64,000 bases of DNA from an uncultured Collinsella sp. (GTDB lineage: Bacteria > Actinomycetota > Coriobacteriia > Coriobacteriales > Coriobacteriaceae), in the NCBI GenBank assembly GCA_900542825.1, contig UQOY01000008.1, forward strand, positions 34,937 to 98,936. Reading direction: 5' to 3'. Each line of letters begins with the position of its first letter. The stretch's first letter is position 1. Positions 34,866-43,603 of the stretch are shown one piece after another. Both the position numbers and the translations under genes were made by a program. The notes under the pieces are model-generated. The model made no database searches. It saw only the letters and a list, made by a program, of their open reading frames with translations, and was not told where the DNA came from.

Positions 34866-35737
34866 TACCCCAGACGCTCCATAATGGTCGCGGCGATTGC
34901 AGGACGGTTCATAGTGTACAGGTGCAGACCGTCGGCGCCGTGCTCCTTGAGGTCGCAAAGCTGGCGGGCGGCATAATCTACACCGGCTGCCTGCAGGCTC
35001 TCGGGGTCGTTCTCGTATTTGGCGAGGATCTTGATGACGGGGGAGGGCAGCGACGCGCCGCACATAAAGACCATGCGGCTGATCTGCGACTTGCCCATAA
35101 ACGGCATGATGCCCGCGGTAATAGGCACGGTGATGCCGGCCTTGTCGGCAAGCTCGCGGAAGCGATAGAAGCACTCGTTATCAAAGAAGAGCTGTGTCAC
35201 AAAGAAGCTCGCGCCGGCGTCTTGCTTTTGCTTGAGGTGCTCGACCGAGAGGTTGAGATCCTCGCAGGCAATGTGGCCCTCGGGGTAGGCTGCGGCGCCC
35301 ACGCAAAAGCCGGCGTCGACGAGCTCGGGGATGAGGTCACGGGCGTAGGCGTAGTCGGAGGCGGGCTTGTCGTCCTCAGTCGCGCCAGCGGGCAGGTCGC
35401 CGCGCAGGGCCAGCACGTTTTCCACGCCGGCCGAGCGATACTCGTCAATCTTGGCGGCGATATCGGCATGTGTGCGGCCAACGCAGGTAAGGTGTGCCAC
35501 CGAGGGTGTATCGAATTCGCTCGAAATCATATGCGCGATGGGGGCGGTGGTGGCACCGTTACCCGAGCCGCCAGCGGAACAAGTGACCGAGACAAAGCTC
35601 GGCGAAAGCTTGCACAGGTTGCCTGCTACCTTGCGAGCCGTGTCGAGGGTAAGCTCGCCCTTGGGCGGGAACATCTCAAAAGAAACGGGCGTGGTGCCCT
35701 GGGATGCTGCCTGCTTAAAAACCTCGTCGACGCGCAT
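34865..35737 (-). CDS. metF: 5,10-methylenetetrahydrofolate reductase
   Basis: 290-residue TIM-barrel flavoprotein making 5-methyltetrahydrofolate for MetH. It shows VSFEMFPPKG at the start with the catalytic Glu, SVTCSAGGSG, HLTCVGRT, ALRGDLP (flavin region), FFVTQLFFDN, and GIMPF. ATG 35737 follows AAAGGAG; an upstream ATG is rejected for lack of a site. First gene of the met operon, whose promoter should lie in the divergent gap before glnN. Confidence 0.95.
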   Translation of the reverse strand: MRVDEVFKQAASQGTTPVSFEMFPPKGELTLDTARKVAGNLCKLSPSFVSVTCSAGGSGNGATTAPIAHMISSEFDTPSVAHLTCVGRTHADIAAKIDEYRSAGVENVLALRGDLPAGATEDDKPASDYAYARDLIPELVDAGFCVGAAAYPEGHIACEDLNLSVEHLKQKQDAGASFFVTQLFFDNECFYRFRELADKAGITVPITAGIMPFMGKSQISRMVFMCGASLPSPVIKILAKYENDPESLQAAGVDYAARQLCDLKEHGADGLHLYTMNRPAIAATIMERLG

Positions 35738-36160
35738 ATCGTGCTCCTTTAGATATTTAGTGCGATGTGTTGTAAGGATTCTACAGCACCGCTGTGCCAC
35801 GGTGGAGTTTTACTCGCGATTTAGGGATACCAATCAAAGATGCCTTGCTATCGGCATTGCCTATAGCAGAGCGGTCAATGTAGGAAAGGGCTATATTGAA
35901 TGGTATCTGATGCGAAATACCAGTTAATAGAGCCCCATTCTACATTGACTACCCTTAAACCATGGGGAGAGGTCTGCAATTTATGCAGTTGATTGACTGT
36001 TGAGGGTGGCAACGCCGCCTCGATAGGGTAACCTCATTGATTGGTTTCGCGACGGCAACATAACGGTAATGTCGCGGAAACACGGCGAGTCTAAGCTATG
36101 ACTCGTTCGTTAGTAATCAACACCGCTTCTCACGCGGTGCCGATACGAAGGGAGTTCCGT
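35738..36160. promoter_or_regulatory. Divergent metF / glutamine synthetase control region with nested hairpins
   Basis: A 423-base gap without genes. GTCAATGTAG (35875) pairs with CTACATTGAC (35941); inside, GGGCTAT with ATAGAGCCC and GGTAT with ATACC nest further. A second stem TTTCGCGAC/GTCGCGGAA lies near 36046-36080. CACCGC/GCGGTG lies just before the ribosome binding site of the synthetase gene. These are candidate attenuator or operator structures; no known riboswitch was recognised. Confidence 0.5.
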
Positions 36161-38248
36161 ATGGCCGAACTTACTGACCGCTTCGGGACCATGGTGTTCT
36201 CTGAGGAAGTCATGAAGGATTACCTCCCCAAGGACATTTGGAAGCGCCTTGCTGCAACCCTCGAGGGCGGTGAGCCGCTCGACCTGGACGTGGCCAACGC
36301 CGTTGCCCATGCCATGAAGGTCTGGGCCATCTCCAAGGGCGCGACGCACTACGCGCACTGGTTCCAGCCGCTTTCGGGCATTACTTCCGAGAAGCACGAT
36401 AGCTTCCTGGAGCCCAACCACGACGGCACCGCCATTACCAAGTTTACGGGCAAGAACCTCATCCAGGGCGAGCCGGACGCCTCCAGCTTCCCCAACGGCG
36501 GCCTGCGCGCTACCTTCGAGGCCCGTGGCTACACCGCTTGGGATCCCACTAGCCCCGCCTTTATCAAGGACGATGTCCTGTGCATCCCCACGGCTTTCTG
36601 CTCCTACACGGGCGAGGCCCTGGACAAGAAGACCCCGCTGCTGCGCTCCATGACCGCGCTCTCGCGTGAGTCCAAGCGCGTTTTGGCGCTGTTCGGTAAG
36701 ACCCCCAAGAAGGTCGTTCCTTCCGTGGGCGATGAGCAGGAGTACTTCCTGATCAAGAAGGACGCCTATCGCAAGCGCAAGGACCTGGTCATCACCGGCC
36801 GCACCCTCTTTGGTGCTGCTCCCTGCAAGGGCCAGGAGCTCGAGGAGCACTACTTTGGCGCTATCCGCCCCACCGTCTCGGCCTATATGAAGGACCTGGA
36901 CGATGAACTGTGGGCGCTTGGCATTCCCGCCAAGACCAAGCACAACGAGGTCGCTCCCTGCCAGCATGAGCTCGCCCCCGTCTATGGCGAAGTCAACGAG
37001 GCCATCGACCAGAATCTGGTCATGATGGAGAAGATGAAGCTCATCGCCTCCCGCCACGACTTGGTCTGTCTGCTGCACGAGAAGCCCTTCGAGGGCATCA
37101 ATGGTTCGGGCAAGCACAACAACTGGTCGCTTGGCACCGAGTCCGAGAATCTGCTCGATCCGGGCGACACCCCGCTCGACAACTTGCAGTTCATCGTCTT
37201 CCTCACCGCGGTGATCGAGGCCGTCGATAACTATCAGGAGCTCCTGCGTGCCTCCGTTGCCTCGGCCGGCAACGACCATCGTCTGGGCGCCAACGAGGCT
37301 CCTCCGGCGATTATGTCCATCTTCCTGGGCGACCAGCTTACCGAGGTCGTCGAGAAGATCATCGATGGTAAGGCTTCCGTCCATGCCACGCGCGGCGTGC
37401 TCGACCTGGGCGCCGATACCCTGCCCAAGCTGATGCAGGACAACACCGACCGCAACCGCACCTCCCCGTTTGCCTTCACCGGCAACAAGTTCGAGTTCCG
37501 TGCCTGCGGCTCCGAGCAGAACGTCTCCGACTCCAACCTGGTGCTCGATGCCGCCGTGGCCAAGTCGCTCAAGTCCTTTGCCGACGCGCTTGAGGGTACG
37601 CCCGAGGATGAGTTCCAGGACGCCGCGCTCGAGTACTGCAAGAAGGTCCTGACCGACCACCAGCGCATCCTCTTCTCCGGCGATGGCTACTCCGACGAGT
37701 GGCCCGTCGAGGCCGAGAAGCGCGGCCTTGCCAACAACAAGACCACGGCCGACGCCCTGCCCGCCTTTGTTTCCGATAAGGCCATTGCGCTCTTTGAGGA
37801 GACGGGTGTCCTGACCAAGGCCGAGGCCCAGTGCCGCTACGATTGCAAGCTCGAGAAGTACAACAAGCTCATGAACATCGAGGCCACCACGATGGTTCGC
37901 GAGGCGCGTCGTACCTATCGCCCGGTCATTACCGCCTATGCCACCAAGGTCGCTAAGGGACTTGAGACTATTCGTGCCGCCGGTGCCGAGGCCGCCATGC
38001 AGTGCGAGCAGAACACGCTTAACAAGCTCTGCAACGGTATCACCGCCATCAACGACTCCATAAAGGCGCTCGACGCCGTGCATCAGAAGGCCGAGGCTCT
38101 CGATGGCCAGGAGCAGGCCAACGTGTATGCACACGAGGTCGTTCCCGCTATGGATACGCTGCGCGCCGCCGTGGACGCCATGGAGGAGATCGTGGCTGCC
38201 GACTACTGGCCGGTCCCGACCTACGACGACATTCTGTTCTACGTATAG
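36161..38248 (+). CDS. glnN: Glutamine synthetase type III
   Basis: 695-residue GSIII, forming glutamine from glutamate, ammonia and ATP in the cytoplasm. Typical type III blocks are present: FGTMVFSEEVMKDYL at the start, GATHYAHWFQPL, EKHDSF, GGLRATFEARGYTAWD, the catalytic HNEVAPCQHELAP and NGSGKHNNWSL, and SAGNDHRLGANEAPPAI. The length matches GSIII rather than the 450-residue type I. ATG 36161 follows GAAGGGAG. Transcribed alone after a long leader. Confidence 0.96.
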   Translation: MAELTDRFGTMVFSEEVMKDYLPKDIWKRLAATLEGGEPLDLDVANAVAHAMKVWAISKGATHYAHWFQPLSGITSEKHDSFLEPNHDGTAITKFTGKNLIQGEPDASSFPNGGLRATFEARGYTAWDPTSPAFIKDDVLCIPTAFCSYTGEALDKKTPLLRSMTALSRESKRVLALFGKTPKKVVPSVGDEQEYFLIKKDAYRKRKDLVITGRTLFGAAPCKGQELEEHYFGAIRPTVSAYMKDLDDELWALGIPAKTKHNEVAPCQHELAPVYGEVNEAIDQNLVMMEKMKLIASRHDLVCLLHEKPFEGINGSGKHNNWSLGTESENLLDPGDTPLDNLQFIVFLTAVIEAVDNYQELLRASVASAGNDHRLGANEAPPAIMSIFLGDQLTEVVEKIIDGKASVHATRGVLDLGADTLPKLMQDNTDRNRTSPFAFTGNKFEFRACGSEQNVSDSNLVLDAAVAKSLKSFADALEGTPEDEFQDAALEYCKKVLTDHQRILFSGDGYSDEWPVEAEKRGLANNKTTADALPAFVSDKAIALFEETGVLTKAEAQCRYDCKLEKYNKLMNIEATTMVREARRTYRPVITAYATKVAKGLETIRAAGAEAAMQCEQNTLNKLCNGITAINDSIKALDAVHQKAEALDGQEQANVYAHEVVPAMDTLRAAVDAMEEIVAADYWPVPTYDDILFYV

Positions 38249-38275
38249 GACTGAGACAGCATACCGTCACGGTTG

Positions 38276-38312
38276 AAAGCCGGGGTCCGCATCGCGCGGG
38301 CCCCGGCTTTTT
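38276..38312 (+). terminator. Terminator of glutamine synthetase
   Basis: AAAGCCGGGGTCCGC pairs with GCGGGCCCCGGCTTT and is followed by TT. Confidence 0.92.
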
Positions 38313-38372
38313 GATTGCGAAGGACGCTTTGAAGCCCGTTTTGCAACTGATTCGCCCACGCAATAAGGGTTC

Positions 38373-38591
38373 GTGGACAAAAAACGTCAAATATGAGTAC
38401 TGTCACAAGTCCTGTAGCATTATCTTTTTGCAAAATATGCAGTGTTACGCAACATATGTCCAAGTACTTAGCTGATAAACGCCTGCAATTCTTCTGCCGT
38501 AGGACCCCTGGCGTCTAAATCGCCTTCTGATGGCATGAAATCGCTGTTACTAAATTGGTAACAGTACTCATATTTGCTATTTTTTGCCCAC
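38373..38591. mobile_element. MITE-like element, 219 bp, 34-bp terminal inverted repeats
   Basis: The left end (38373-38406: GTGGACAAAAAA, then CAAATATGAGTACTGT) and the right end (38558-38591) match as inverted repeats at about 28 of 34 bases. The interior has no open frame longer than noise and is A+T-richer than the flanks. No target-site duplication is obvious. The element may alternatively be a regulatory palindrome pair. Confidence 0.55.
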
Positions 38592-38624
38592 GGGCCCTTG
38601 GATGACAGTGTGATTTATGCCCTC

Positions 38625-38895
38625 GGGTTTCGAATTCCGGCGCATGGGTAGCAAGAAGCCCGTCGCCACGGGGGTAACGGGCTTCTCAGTTTAAATGGTG
38701 CCCCCCCGGCGGGATGTCCGCGTGCGGCTGACGCCGCCCGCATTCGCTGCGTCGCTCCGCTCCTTGCGTGCCGCGCCGGAAAACGCTTCGCGTTTCCTCA
38801 GCTCCGCACCCTGGCGGGTTCGAATCCCGGTGCATGGGTAGCAAAAAGCCCGTCACCGCGGGGGTAACGGGCTTCTCAATTTAAATGGTGCCCCC
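38625..38895. repeat. Direct repeat, about 80 bp with 190-bp offset, made of tRNA tail and terminator
   Basis: 38625-38705 recurs at 38815-38895 with about 90% identity at a constant 190-base offset. Each copy has a T-arm-like GGGTTCGAATCCCGG, GCATGGGTAGCA, a hairpin AAGCCCGT...ACGGGCTT, and TTTAAATGGTGCCCCC, which is the antisense 3' end of tRNA-Glu. Between the copies lies G+C-rich sequence with AAAACGCTTCGCGTTT. Confidence 0.85.
38843..38876 (-). terminator. Terminator of tRNA-Glu
   Basis: AAGCCCGT pairs with ACGGGCTT; on the minus strand the hairpin is followed by TTTTTG. Confidence 0.75.
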
Positions 38896-38962
38896 AGCGG
38901 GATTCGAACCCGCGATATCCACCTTGAAAGGGTGGCGTCCTTGGCCGCTAGACGATGGGGAC
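38886..38962 (-). tRNA. tRNA-Glu (anticodon UUC)
   Basis: Read on the minus strand, GTCCCCA pairs with TGGGGGC at the acceptor stem. The anticodon loop CTTTCAA is closed by CCACC/GGTGG, the T-arm is GCGGG-TTCGAAT-CCCGC, and CCA is encoded at the end. Length 77 bases including CCA. Confidence 0.95.
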
Positions 38963-39061
38963 AGCGGGAAAGAGTATAGCAGACTTTTTTGCCGGCGCGT
39001 ATATCGTTGGCAAACTGGAAAACCACCACACAGGAGTAGGATTTCATTCCGATTTTCAAAT

Positions 39062-39198
39062 ATCTCAATCTGTAACATCTGGGCGGGCAAATCGGCTCTA
39101 TCTGTTACAGATCGAGACAGACGGCGGGCGTCGGGACGAACATCTCAATCTGTAACAGTAAGACGGCTTTTAACGGTCTAAATGTTACAGATCGAGAC
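39062..39198. repeat. Two tandem palindromic repeats with CTGTAACA arms
   Basis: ATCTCAATCTGTAACA and TGTTACAGATCGAGAC form arms at 39062-39077/39103-39118 and again at 39142-39157/39183-39198. The arms are identical between copies while the 25-base interiors differ. They lie in the 298-base gap between tRNA-Glu and the MurT-GatD gene. Confidence 0.85.
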
Positions 39199-39216
39199 AA
39201 ACTACCGTGGCTGGTC

Positions 39217-39254
39217 AAAACCACCACAAAGGTGCCTGTCCCTTTGTGGTGGTT
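39217..39254 (-). terminator. Terminator of the murT-gatD operon
   Basis: AAACCACCACAAAGG pairs with CCTTTGTGGTGGTT. On the minus strand the stem is followed by TTTT. Same family as 3370-3407 and 4944-4984. Confidence 0.8.
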
Positions 39255-39260
39255 GGGGCG

Positions 39261-41438
39261 TTAGGGGAGGAGCTTCATCGCGGCGTCGTGGGCGGCGTGC
39301 TCGTAGGTGTCGTCGAGGGGTTTGAGTGGCAGCAGAGCGTTGGTCTGTGCATCGCCACGGCGCTCAAGGGCGTGGGCGATGAGCCAGTCGGCGAGCTCGG
39401 GGTTCTTGGGTAGCGCCGGTCCGTGCAGGTACGTGCCGATGACTCCCTTGTAGATGAGACCCTCAAAGCCATCGTCGCCGTTGTTGCCGGTGCCCGCGAC
39501 GACGGACGTTCCGAGCGGCGTGGCCTCTGCATCGAGCAGGGTGCGGCCGCCGTGGTTCTCGAATCCCACAAAGGGCTCGGGTGCCAGGTCGGTCTTGACG
39601 GCGACGTTGCCGATCAGACGGTCGGAGCCGCGCACGGTTTCGGCGGCAATGACGCCCAGACCCTCGATGCGATCGTCGCCCATGTAGTACGAACGGCCGA
39701 GCAGCTGATAACTGCCACAGATGGCAAGCAGTGTGCCGCCATCCTCAACATAGGCCGCGACCTTGTCTTTTTGAGCGAGCAGCTCGTGTGCCACGGCCAG
39801 CTGATCGCGGTCGGAGCCACCGCCCATCATGACGATGTCGGCGTCAATGAGATCGAGCGACTCGCCCATGCGGACCTCGTCCACGCGCACGGGAATGCCG
39901 CGCCAGGCGCAGCGGCGCTCGAGGGCAATGACGTTGCCGCCGTCGCCATAGAGGTTGAGGGCATCGGGATACAGGTAGACAATGCGCAGGGGGCGCGAAA
40001 GCTCGGCCAGCGCAATATCGGTGGGGACAGCGCTACCATCGGCGCGCATTACGGCGTGGGAGGCGACCGAGCTCGCATCGGTGCCCTTAAGCTCGTCGAG
40101 CTCCTTGACCAGCGGCGGGAAGGCCGTGTAGTTGGCGACGGCGTAGAAAGTATCGCCAGCCTCCTCGTCTGCCACGGCGCCGATCGCCTGCTCGATATTC
40201 GAGATGATGGCGGCGTCGATGCCGGCGTACTTGAGGCGTACCTGCATATCGTGCGCGCGCGTACCCCCGACAAAGGCGACAAGCCCTGGGGTATTGGCGA
40301 TGCGCTCGAAATCGACGTCGTAGATCCACGAGACATCGTGGCCGTCGGCGTCGTTGTCGTTCAGGAAGAAGGCGCAGAGTCTGCCGCCCGCCGTCTTAAT
40401 GGACTGGATCTGTCGATCGAAGCCCACGGGATTCTTGGCCAGGTTTGCCTCGACGGTACGGCCAGCGATCTCCCAGCGGCCCATGCGTCCGCCGGCGGGG
40501 ACGTAGGCATCGAGCGTGGGCTGCAGATGGGCTGCGTCCACGCCCAGCTCGCGCGCCGCAAAGAAGGCGGCGGCAACGTTATAGACCATGTAGAGGCCGT
40601 TGTAGCGCGTGGCGATGTGCGTTGCGGGCGCGTCGGTATCGGGGCCAAAGTTCAGGTCAAAGCCGTAGCCGTCGCAGGCGAGCTCAACGCCTGTCACGCG
40701 ACGGACCAGCGCGGGACGACCCCAACCGCACGAAGGACAATGATAGGCGCCGAGTTGGCCGTACTGCACATAGTCGTACTCCAGCGGCGCGTTGCACTGC
40801 GAGCAAAAACGCGAGTCGCTAATGCGATCGGACTCGGTACCCGTGGCGCCGTCAATGCCAAAGGCGATGCTCATATTGGGGACGCGCGCGGCGATCGAGG
40901 CGCAGAGCGGATCGTCGGCGTTATAGATGAGCGTCGTTGCCGGCGAAAGCTCCAGCGCGTGGGCGATGACGTCCTGGGTGTGGTCGATCTCGCCGTAGCG
41001 GTCCAGCTGGTCGCGGAACAGGTTGAGCAGCACAAAGTATGTCGGCTTGAGCTTGGGCAGGACGCGCACCGTGTAGAGCTCGTCGCACTCAAAGACGCCT
41101 ACGCGCTTGCTGCCGGCGGTTTGCTTAAGGTTGCCACGCGCCTCGAGCAACGCGCCCACCACGCCCGGCTCCATGTTGTTTCCGGCACGGTTGCATACCA
41201 CGGTGGCGCCGCTGGCGGCAACGGCGTCGGCGATGAGATTGGAGGTGGTGGTCTTGCCGTTGGTGCCGGTGATCACCACGCTGCGGTCGACAAGGCCCGC
41301 GAGGTCGCTTAACAGCTCGGGGTCGATCTTCATGGCGATGCGGCCGGGGAGTACGCCGCCCTGGCGCTTAAGGACGGAGCGCAGCCCCCAGCGGGCGATA
41401 TCGCTCGAGGTGCAGGCGAGAGAAGAGCGGAAGTTCAT
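39261..41438 (-). CDS. murT-gatD: MurT-GatD fusion: lipid II isoglutaminyl synthase in one chain
   Basis: 725-residue protein. Residues 1 to about 475 are MurT, a Mur-ligase-like ATPase with P-loop TGTNGKTTTSN, a Mur core (NLFRDQLDRYGE, YNADDPL) and a four-Cys zinc ribbon (CSQC and CPSC). From about residue 480 follows GatD, a class I glutamine amidotransferase (YLYPDALNLYGDGGN) with the nucleophile Cys in LAICGSYQLLG (about 574) and catalytic His in GTYLHGP (about 671). Together they amidate the D-Glu of lipid II to D-isoGln. In Staphylococcus and Streptococcus these are two proteins. ATG 41438 follows TTAGGAAC. Last gene of a three-gene operon. Confidence 0.92.
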   Translation of the reverse strand: MNFRSSLACTSSDIARWGLRSVLKRQGGVLPGRIAMKIDPELLSDLAGLVDRSVVITGTNGKTTTSNLIADAVAASGATVVCNRAGNNMEPGVVGALLEARGNLKQTAGSKRVGVFECDELYTVRVLPKLKPTYFVLLNLFRDQLDRYGEIDHTQDVIAHALELSPATTLIYNADDPLCASIAARVPNMSIAFGIDGATGTESDRISDSRFCSQCNAPLEYDYVQYGQLGAYHCPSCGWGRPALVRRVTGVELACDGYGFDLNFGPDTDAPATHIATRYNGLYMVYNVAAAFFAARELGVDAAHLQPTLDAYVPAGGRMGRWEIAGRTVEANLAKNPVGFDRQIQSIKTAGGRLCAFFLNDNDADGHDVSWIYDVDFERIANTPGLVAFVGGTRAHDMQVRLKYAGIDAAIISNIEQAIGAVADEEAGDTFYAVANYTAFPPLVKELDELKGTDASSVASHAVMRADGSAVPTDIALAELSRPLRIVYLYPDALNLYGDGGNVIALERRCAWRGIPVRVDEVRMGESLDLIDADIVMMGGGSDRDQLAVAHELLAQKDKVAAYVEDGGTLLAICGSYQLLGRSYYMGDDRIEGLGVIAAETVRGSDRLIGNVAVKTDLAPEPFVGFENHGGRTLLDAEATPLGTSVVAGTGNNGDDGFEGLIYKGVIGTYLHGPALPKNPELADWLIAHALERRGDAQTNALLPLKPLDDTYEHAAHDAAMKLLP

Positions 41439-41483
41439 GAAGCCGTTCCTAACGTGAATGACATGGTCGTGGCGTTTGCGCCG

Positions 41484-42527
41484 TTAAAAACCGTAACGGC
41501 GCGCAAATTCCTGGGCAAGCTGCGATACGTCTTCGCAAGCGTTGGCCCAGGGGGCAAAGTCGGGAGTATCCGAGATAATGCCGTCGGCTTCCCAAACTGC
41601 CTGATGCGAAAGGTCCCAGGGGTCGTGCGGTTCCGGCCGGCAGGGAAGGTACGGCGTCTGGTACATGGGGTTCAGCAAGAAGAACGCCCCGCCCTCGCAA
41701 CGGTTAGCGAACTCACGCAGCGCGCGCGTCGCCGGGCGCATCTTGTTTGTTTTGAACAGCAGAATCGTGCGGGCGAGCAGGTACCAGGGGGAGTCCTCGA
41801 GGACATCGGCCCCCATCTGTTCCTCGAGCTGGTGGGCCAGGGCAAAAAAGCCGTCCTCGTCTTCCAGGCGAGCGAGGGCGAGTAGCACGGTGCCTGCAGC
41901 TCGGGTGGGATAGCCTTCCGCCTTAAGAACACGGCGAGAATAGTTGGCGGCAGCACGGTAGCGAGCGCTTGCCATGCACAGCTGTGAGATGGCCTCGAGC
42001 GTGTGGAGCCACCCGATAAGAGCCGGCTCGCTTACGGTGAGATCGGCCGCCGTCACGCCATCTGCCAAAACCTTGTTGGCCCAGTAGTGTGGGGCCTCCA
42101 TGTCGAACCCGGGCACGCTTTGCTGCAGGTAATCGGCCGTGGTCGCCTCGAGTTTCATCAGGTCGCCCAGGCAGGCATCGACGGGCGTGTCCGCCAGGAT
42201 GATGGCGAGCAACTGGGCATCGACGGCCAGCGCATCGACGCGAATAATCTTGAGCAGCTCGTCGCGCATGTCGTCGAACAGGCGGTTGCGCGTCTGCTCA
42301 AACTCTTCGTCGCTGCCCATGTCCTCGATACGATGGAGCTCGTCGAGCAGGTGGCGGTGGACGCCGGCATAGGACAGCAGCGCCTGGGCATGCTCGGTCT
42401 GCGCATACTTATGAGGGTTGACGCTCACGTCGTTATGGACAAGCTCGCGTGCTGCATCGGTGAGTTCGGGGTGCGACGCAACGTAGGCGCGCTCCAGGTA
42501 GGCGGGGATGTAGACGCTCGGATCCAT
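41484..42527 (-). CDS. Hypothetical helical-repeat (TPR-like) protein
   Basis: 347-residue soluble protein of unknown function, predicted almost wholly helical, with TPR-like pairs (for example AISQLCMASARYRAAANYSRRVL and AGTVLLALARLEDEDGFFALA). No catalytic motif, signal peptide or membrane helix. ATG 42527 overlaps the TAA of the upstream gene. The stop is 45 bases before murT-gatD. Its fixed place in the same transcript hints at a role in wall synthesis or its control, which is only inference. Confidence 0.65.
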   Translation of the reverse strand: MDPSVYIPAYLERAYVASHPELTDAARELVHNDVSVNPHKYAQTEHAQALLSYAGVHRHLLDELHRIEDMGSDEEFEQTRNRLFDDMRDELLKIIRVDALAVDAQLLAIILADTPVDACLGDLMKLEATTADYLQQSVPGFDMEAPHYWANKVLADGVTAADLTVSEPALIGWLHTLEAISQLCMASARYRAAANYSRRVLKAEGYPTRAAGTVLLALARLEDEDGFFALAHQLEEQMGADVLEDSPWYLLARTILLFKTNKMRPATRALREFANRCEGGAFFLLNPMYQTPYLPCRPEPHDPWDLSHQAVWEADGIISDTPDFAPWANACEDVSQLAQEFARRYGF

Positions 42528-43603
42528 TAGAGGTCTCCTCCCTTAAACGGCAGGCCCTGCTCGGCCGCCCGCAGGATGCGCTCGTCGATCTGGGAACGCA
42601 CGATATCGTTGGTGGCGACCCAGGCGGCAAAGCTGGCGTTGTCGGGGGCGCCCAAGCCCTCCTGCAGTACCGGCGTCGCCTCGGACAGCGCAAGGACAAG
42701 CTCGTCGGTAGAGCCCACACCCACGTTGACTCGGGCATAGACGCCATCGGGAAACTCGGTTTGGAAGTAGAGCGCCTCGGCTGCGTGCGGGCACGAGCGT
42801 GCAAGGATGCGTAAGTAGTGCTCGGCACCCTCGTAGTCCAGCTCGCGCCAGGCAGCGCTCATCAGCGCGATGAGCGTCCACGGGTCCAAGTCGCGCTCCG
42901 CGTCCTTGGGACGACGGCGTAGCGGCGTGTTGGCGAGATAGGGGACGGAGTGGGCAGAGCGAAAGCGCTTGAGCTCCTCGGTGGGGTATTCGAGCTTAGC
43001 CATGGCGAGCATCGCGGTGTGGCGGACGCCGGCCGGATCGTTGGGGGCAAAGTCGAGGCTGCAGTTTGCGGCTTCGAGCGACATGCGATAGCGGCCGCTA
43101 ATGAGGGCGCGTGACGCAAGGGCGGCAAGCCAGCGCAGGTAGGGACGGCGCATAAGGTCGCCTGCGGCCTCGCGCTCGTAGGGGTCCTGCGCCGAGGCGA
43201 TCTTGAGTGCCAGGTCGTGCTCGACTTCATCGCGCTTGGATACCAAGTACTGTACGTACTCCTCGTTGGAGTTGGCGGTGAGGGCGCACAACATGCGCTG
43301 GGCATCCCAGTTGGTGGGGTCGAGCGCGGCTGCCTCGCGAAGCATGTTCTCGGCAGCGGTCTCTTCTTGCTCTGCCTGGGTATCGTCCACGATAAAGGGA
43401 ATGCGGTAGTCGACAGCCTCGACCACCTTGGCAATGAGGTGCCCGGCGCGGTCGCGGTCGTGCACGATAAGCGGCGCGGGGTTGCGGGTGAATTGTTCCA
43501 TCAGACGCTCTACGGCGGGGCCGTCGGTGAGCGGGATATTGTCGCGGCGCAAGGCCTCAAGAACGAGGCGATGGCAATCCTCTTGAATGGGATCGAATGC
43601 CAT
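42527..43603 (-). CDS. Hypothetical helical-repeat (TPR-like) protein
   Basis: 358-residue protein, related in style to its downstream neighbour: mostly helical, with repeated Ala/Leu-rich hairpins (LRWLAALASRALISGRYRMS, NCSLDFAPNDPAG, EGAEHYLRILARSCPHAAEA) resembling tetratricopeptide repeats. ATG 43603 follows AAAGGAGG, a strong site; an in-frame ATG 30 bases upstream is less likely. First gene of the operon with the next helical protein and murT-gatD. No family assigned. Confidence 0.65.
   Translation of the reverse strand: MAFDPIQEDCHRLVLEALRRDNIPLTDGPAVERLMEQFTRNPAPLIVHDRDRAGHLIAKVVEAVDYRIPFIVDDTQAEQEETAAENMLREAAALDPTNWDAQRMLCALTANSNEEYVQYLVSKRDEVEHDLALKIASAQDPYEREAAGDLMRRPYLRWLAALASRALISGRYRMSLEAANCSLDFAPNDPAGVRHTAMLAMAKLEYPTEELKRFRSAHSVPYLANTPLRRRPKDAERDLDPWTLIALMSAAWRELDYEGAEHYLRILARSCPHAAEALYFQTEFPDGVYARVNVGVGSTDELVLALSEATPVLQEGLGAPDNASFAAWVATNDIVRSQIDERILRAAEQGLPFKGGDL

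Noticed and set aside
34866..35174. N-terminal extension of the MetH reactivation protein
   Set aside because: This stretch overlaps the metF coding sequence in another frame; the TAATG junction at 34865 marks the true start.
36110..38134. Long antisense reading frame across the glutamine synthetase gene
   Set aside because: It is a by-product of G+C-rich codon bias opposite a strongly conserved gene; its translation has no family features.
38625..38660. Second complete tRNA gene left of tRNA-Glu
   Set aside because: Only a T-arm-like sequence is visible; no anticodon arm or acceptor partner can be found upstream.
39062..39198. Possible CRISPR array
   Set aside because: Only two units, each a palindrome pair rather than repeat-spacer-repeat, and no cas genes nearby.
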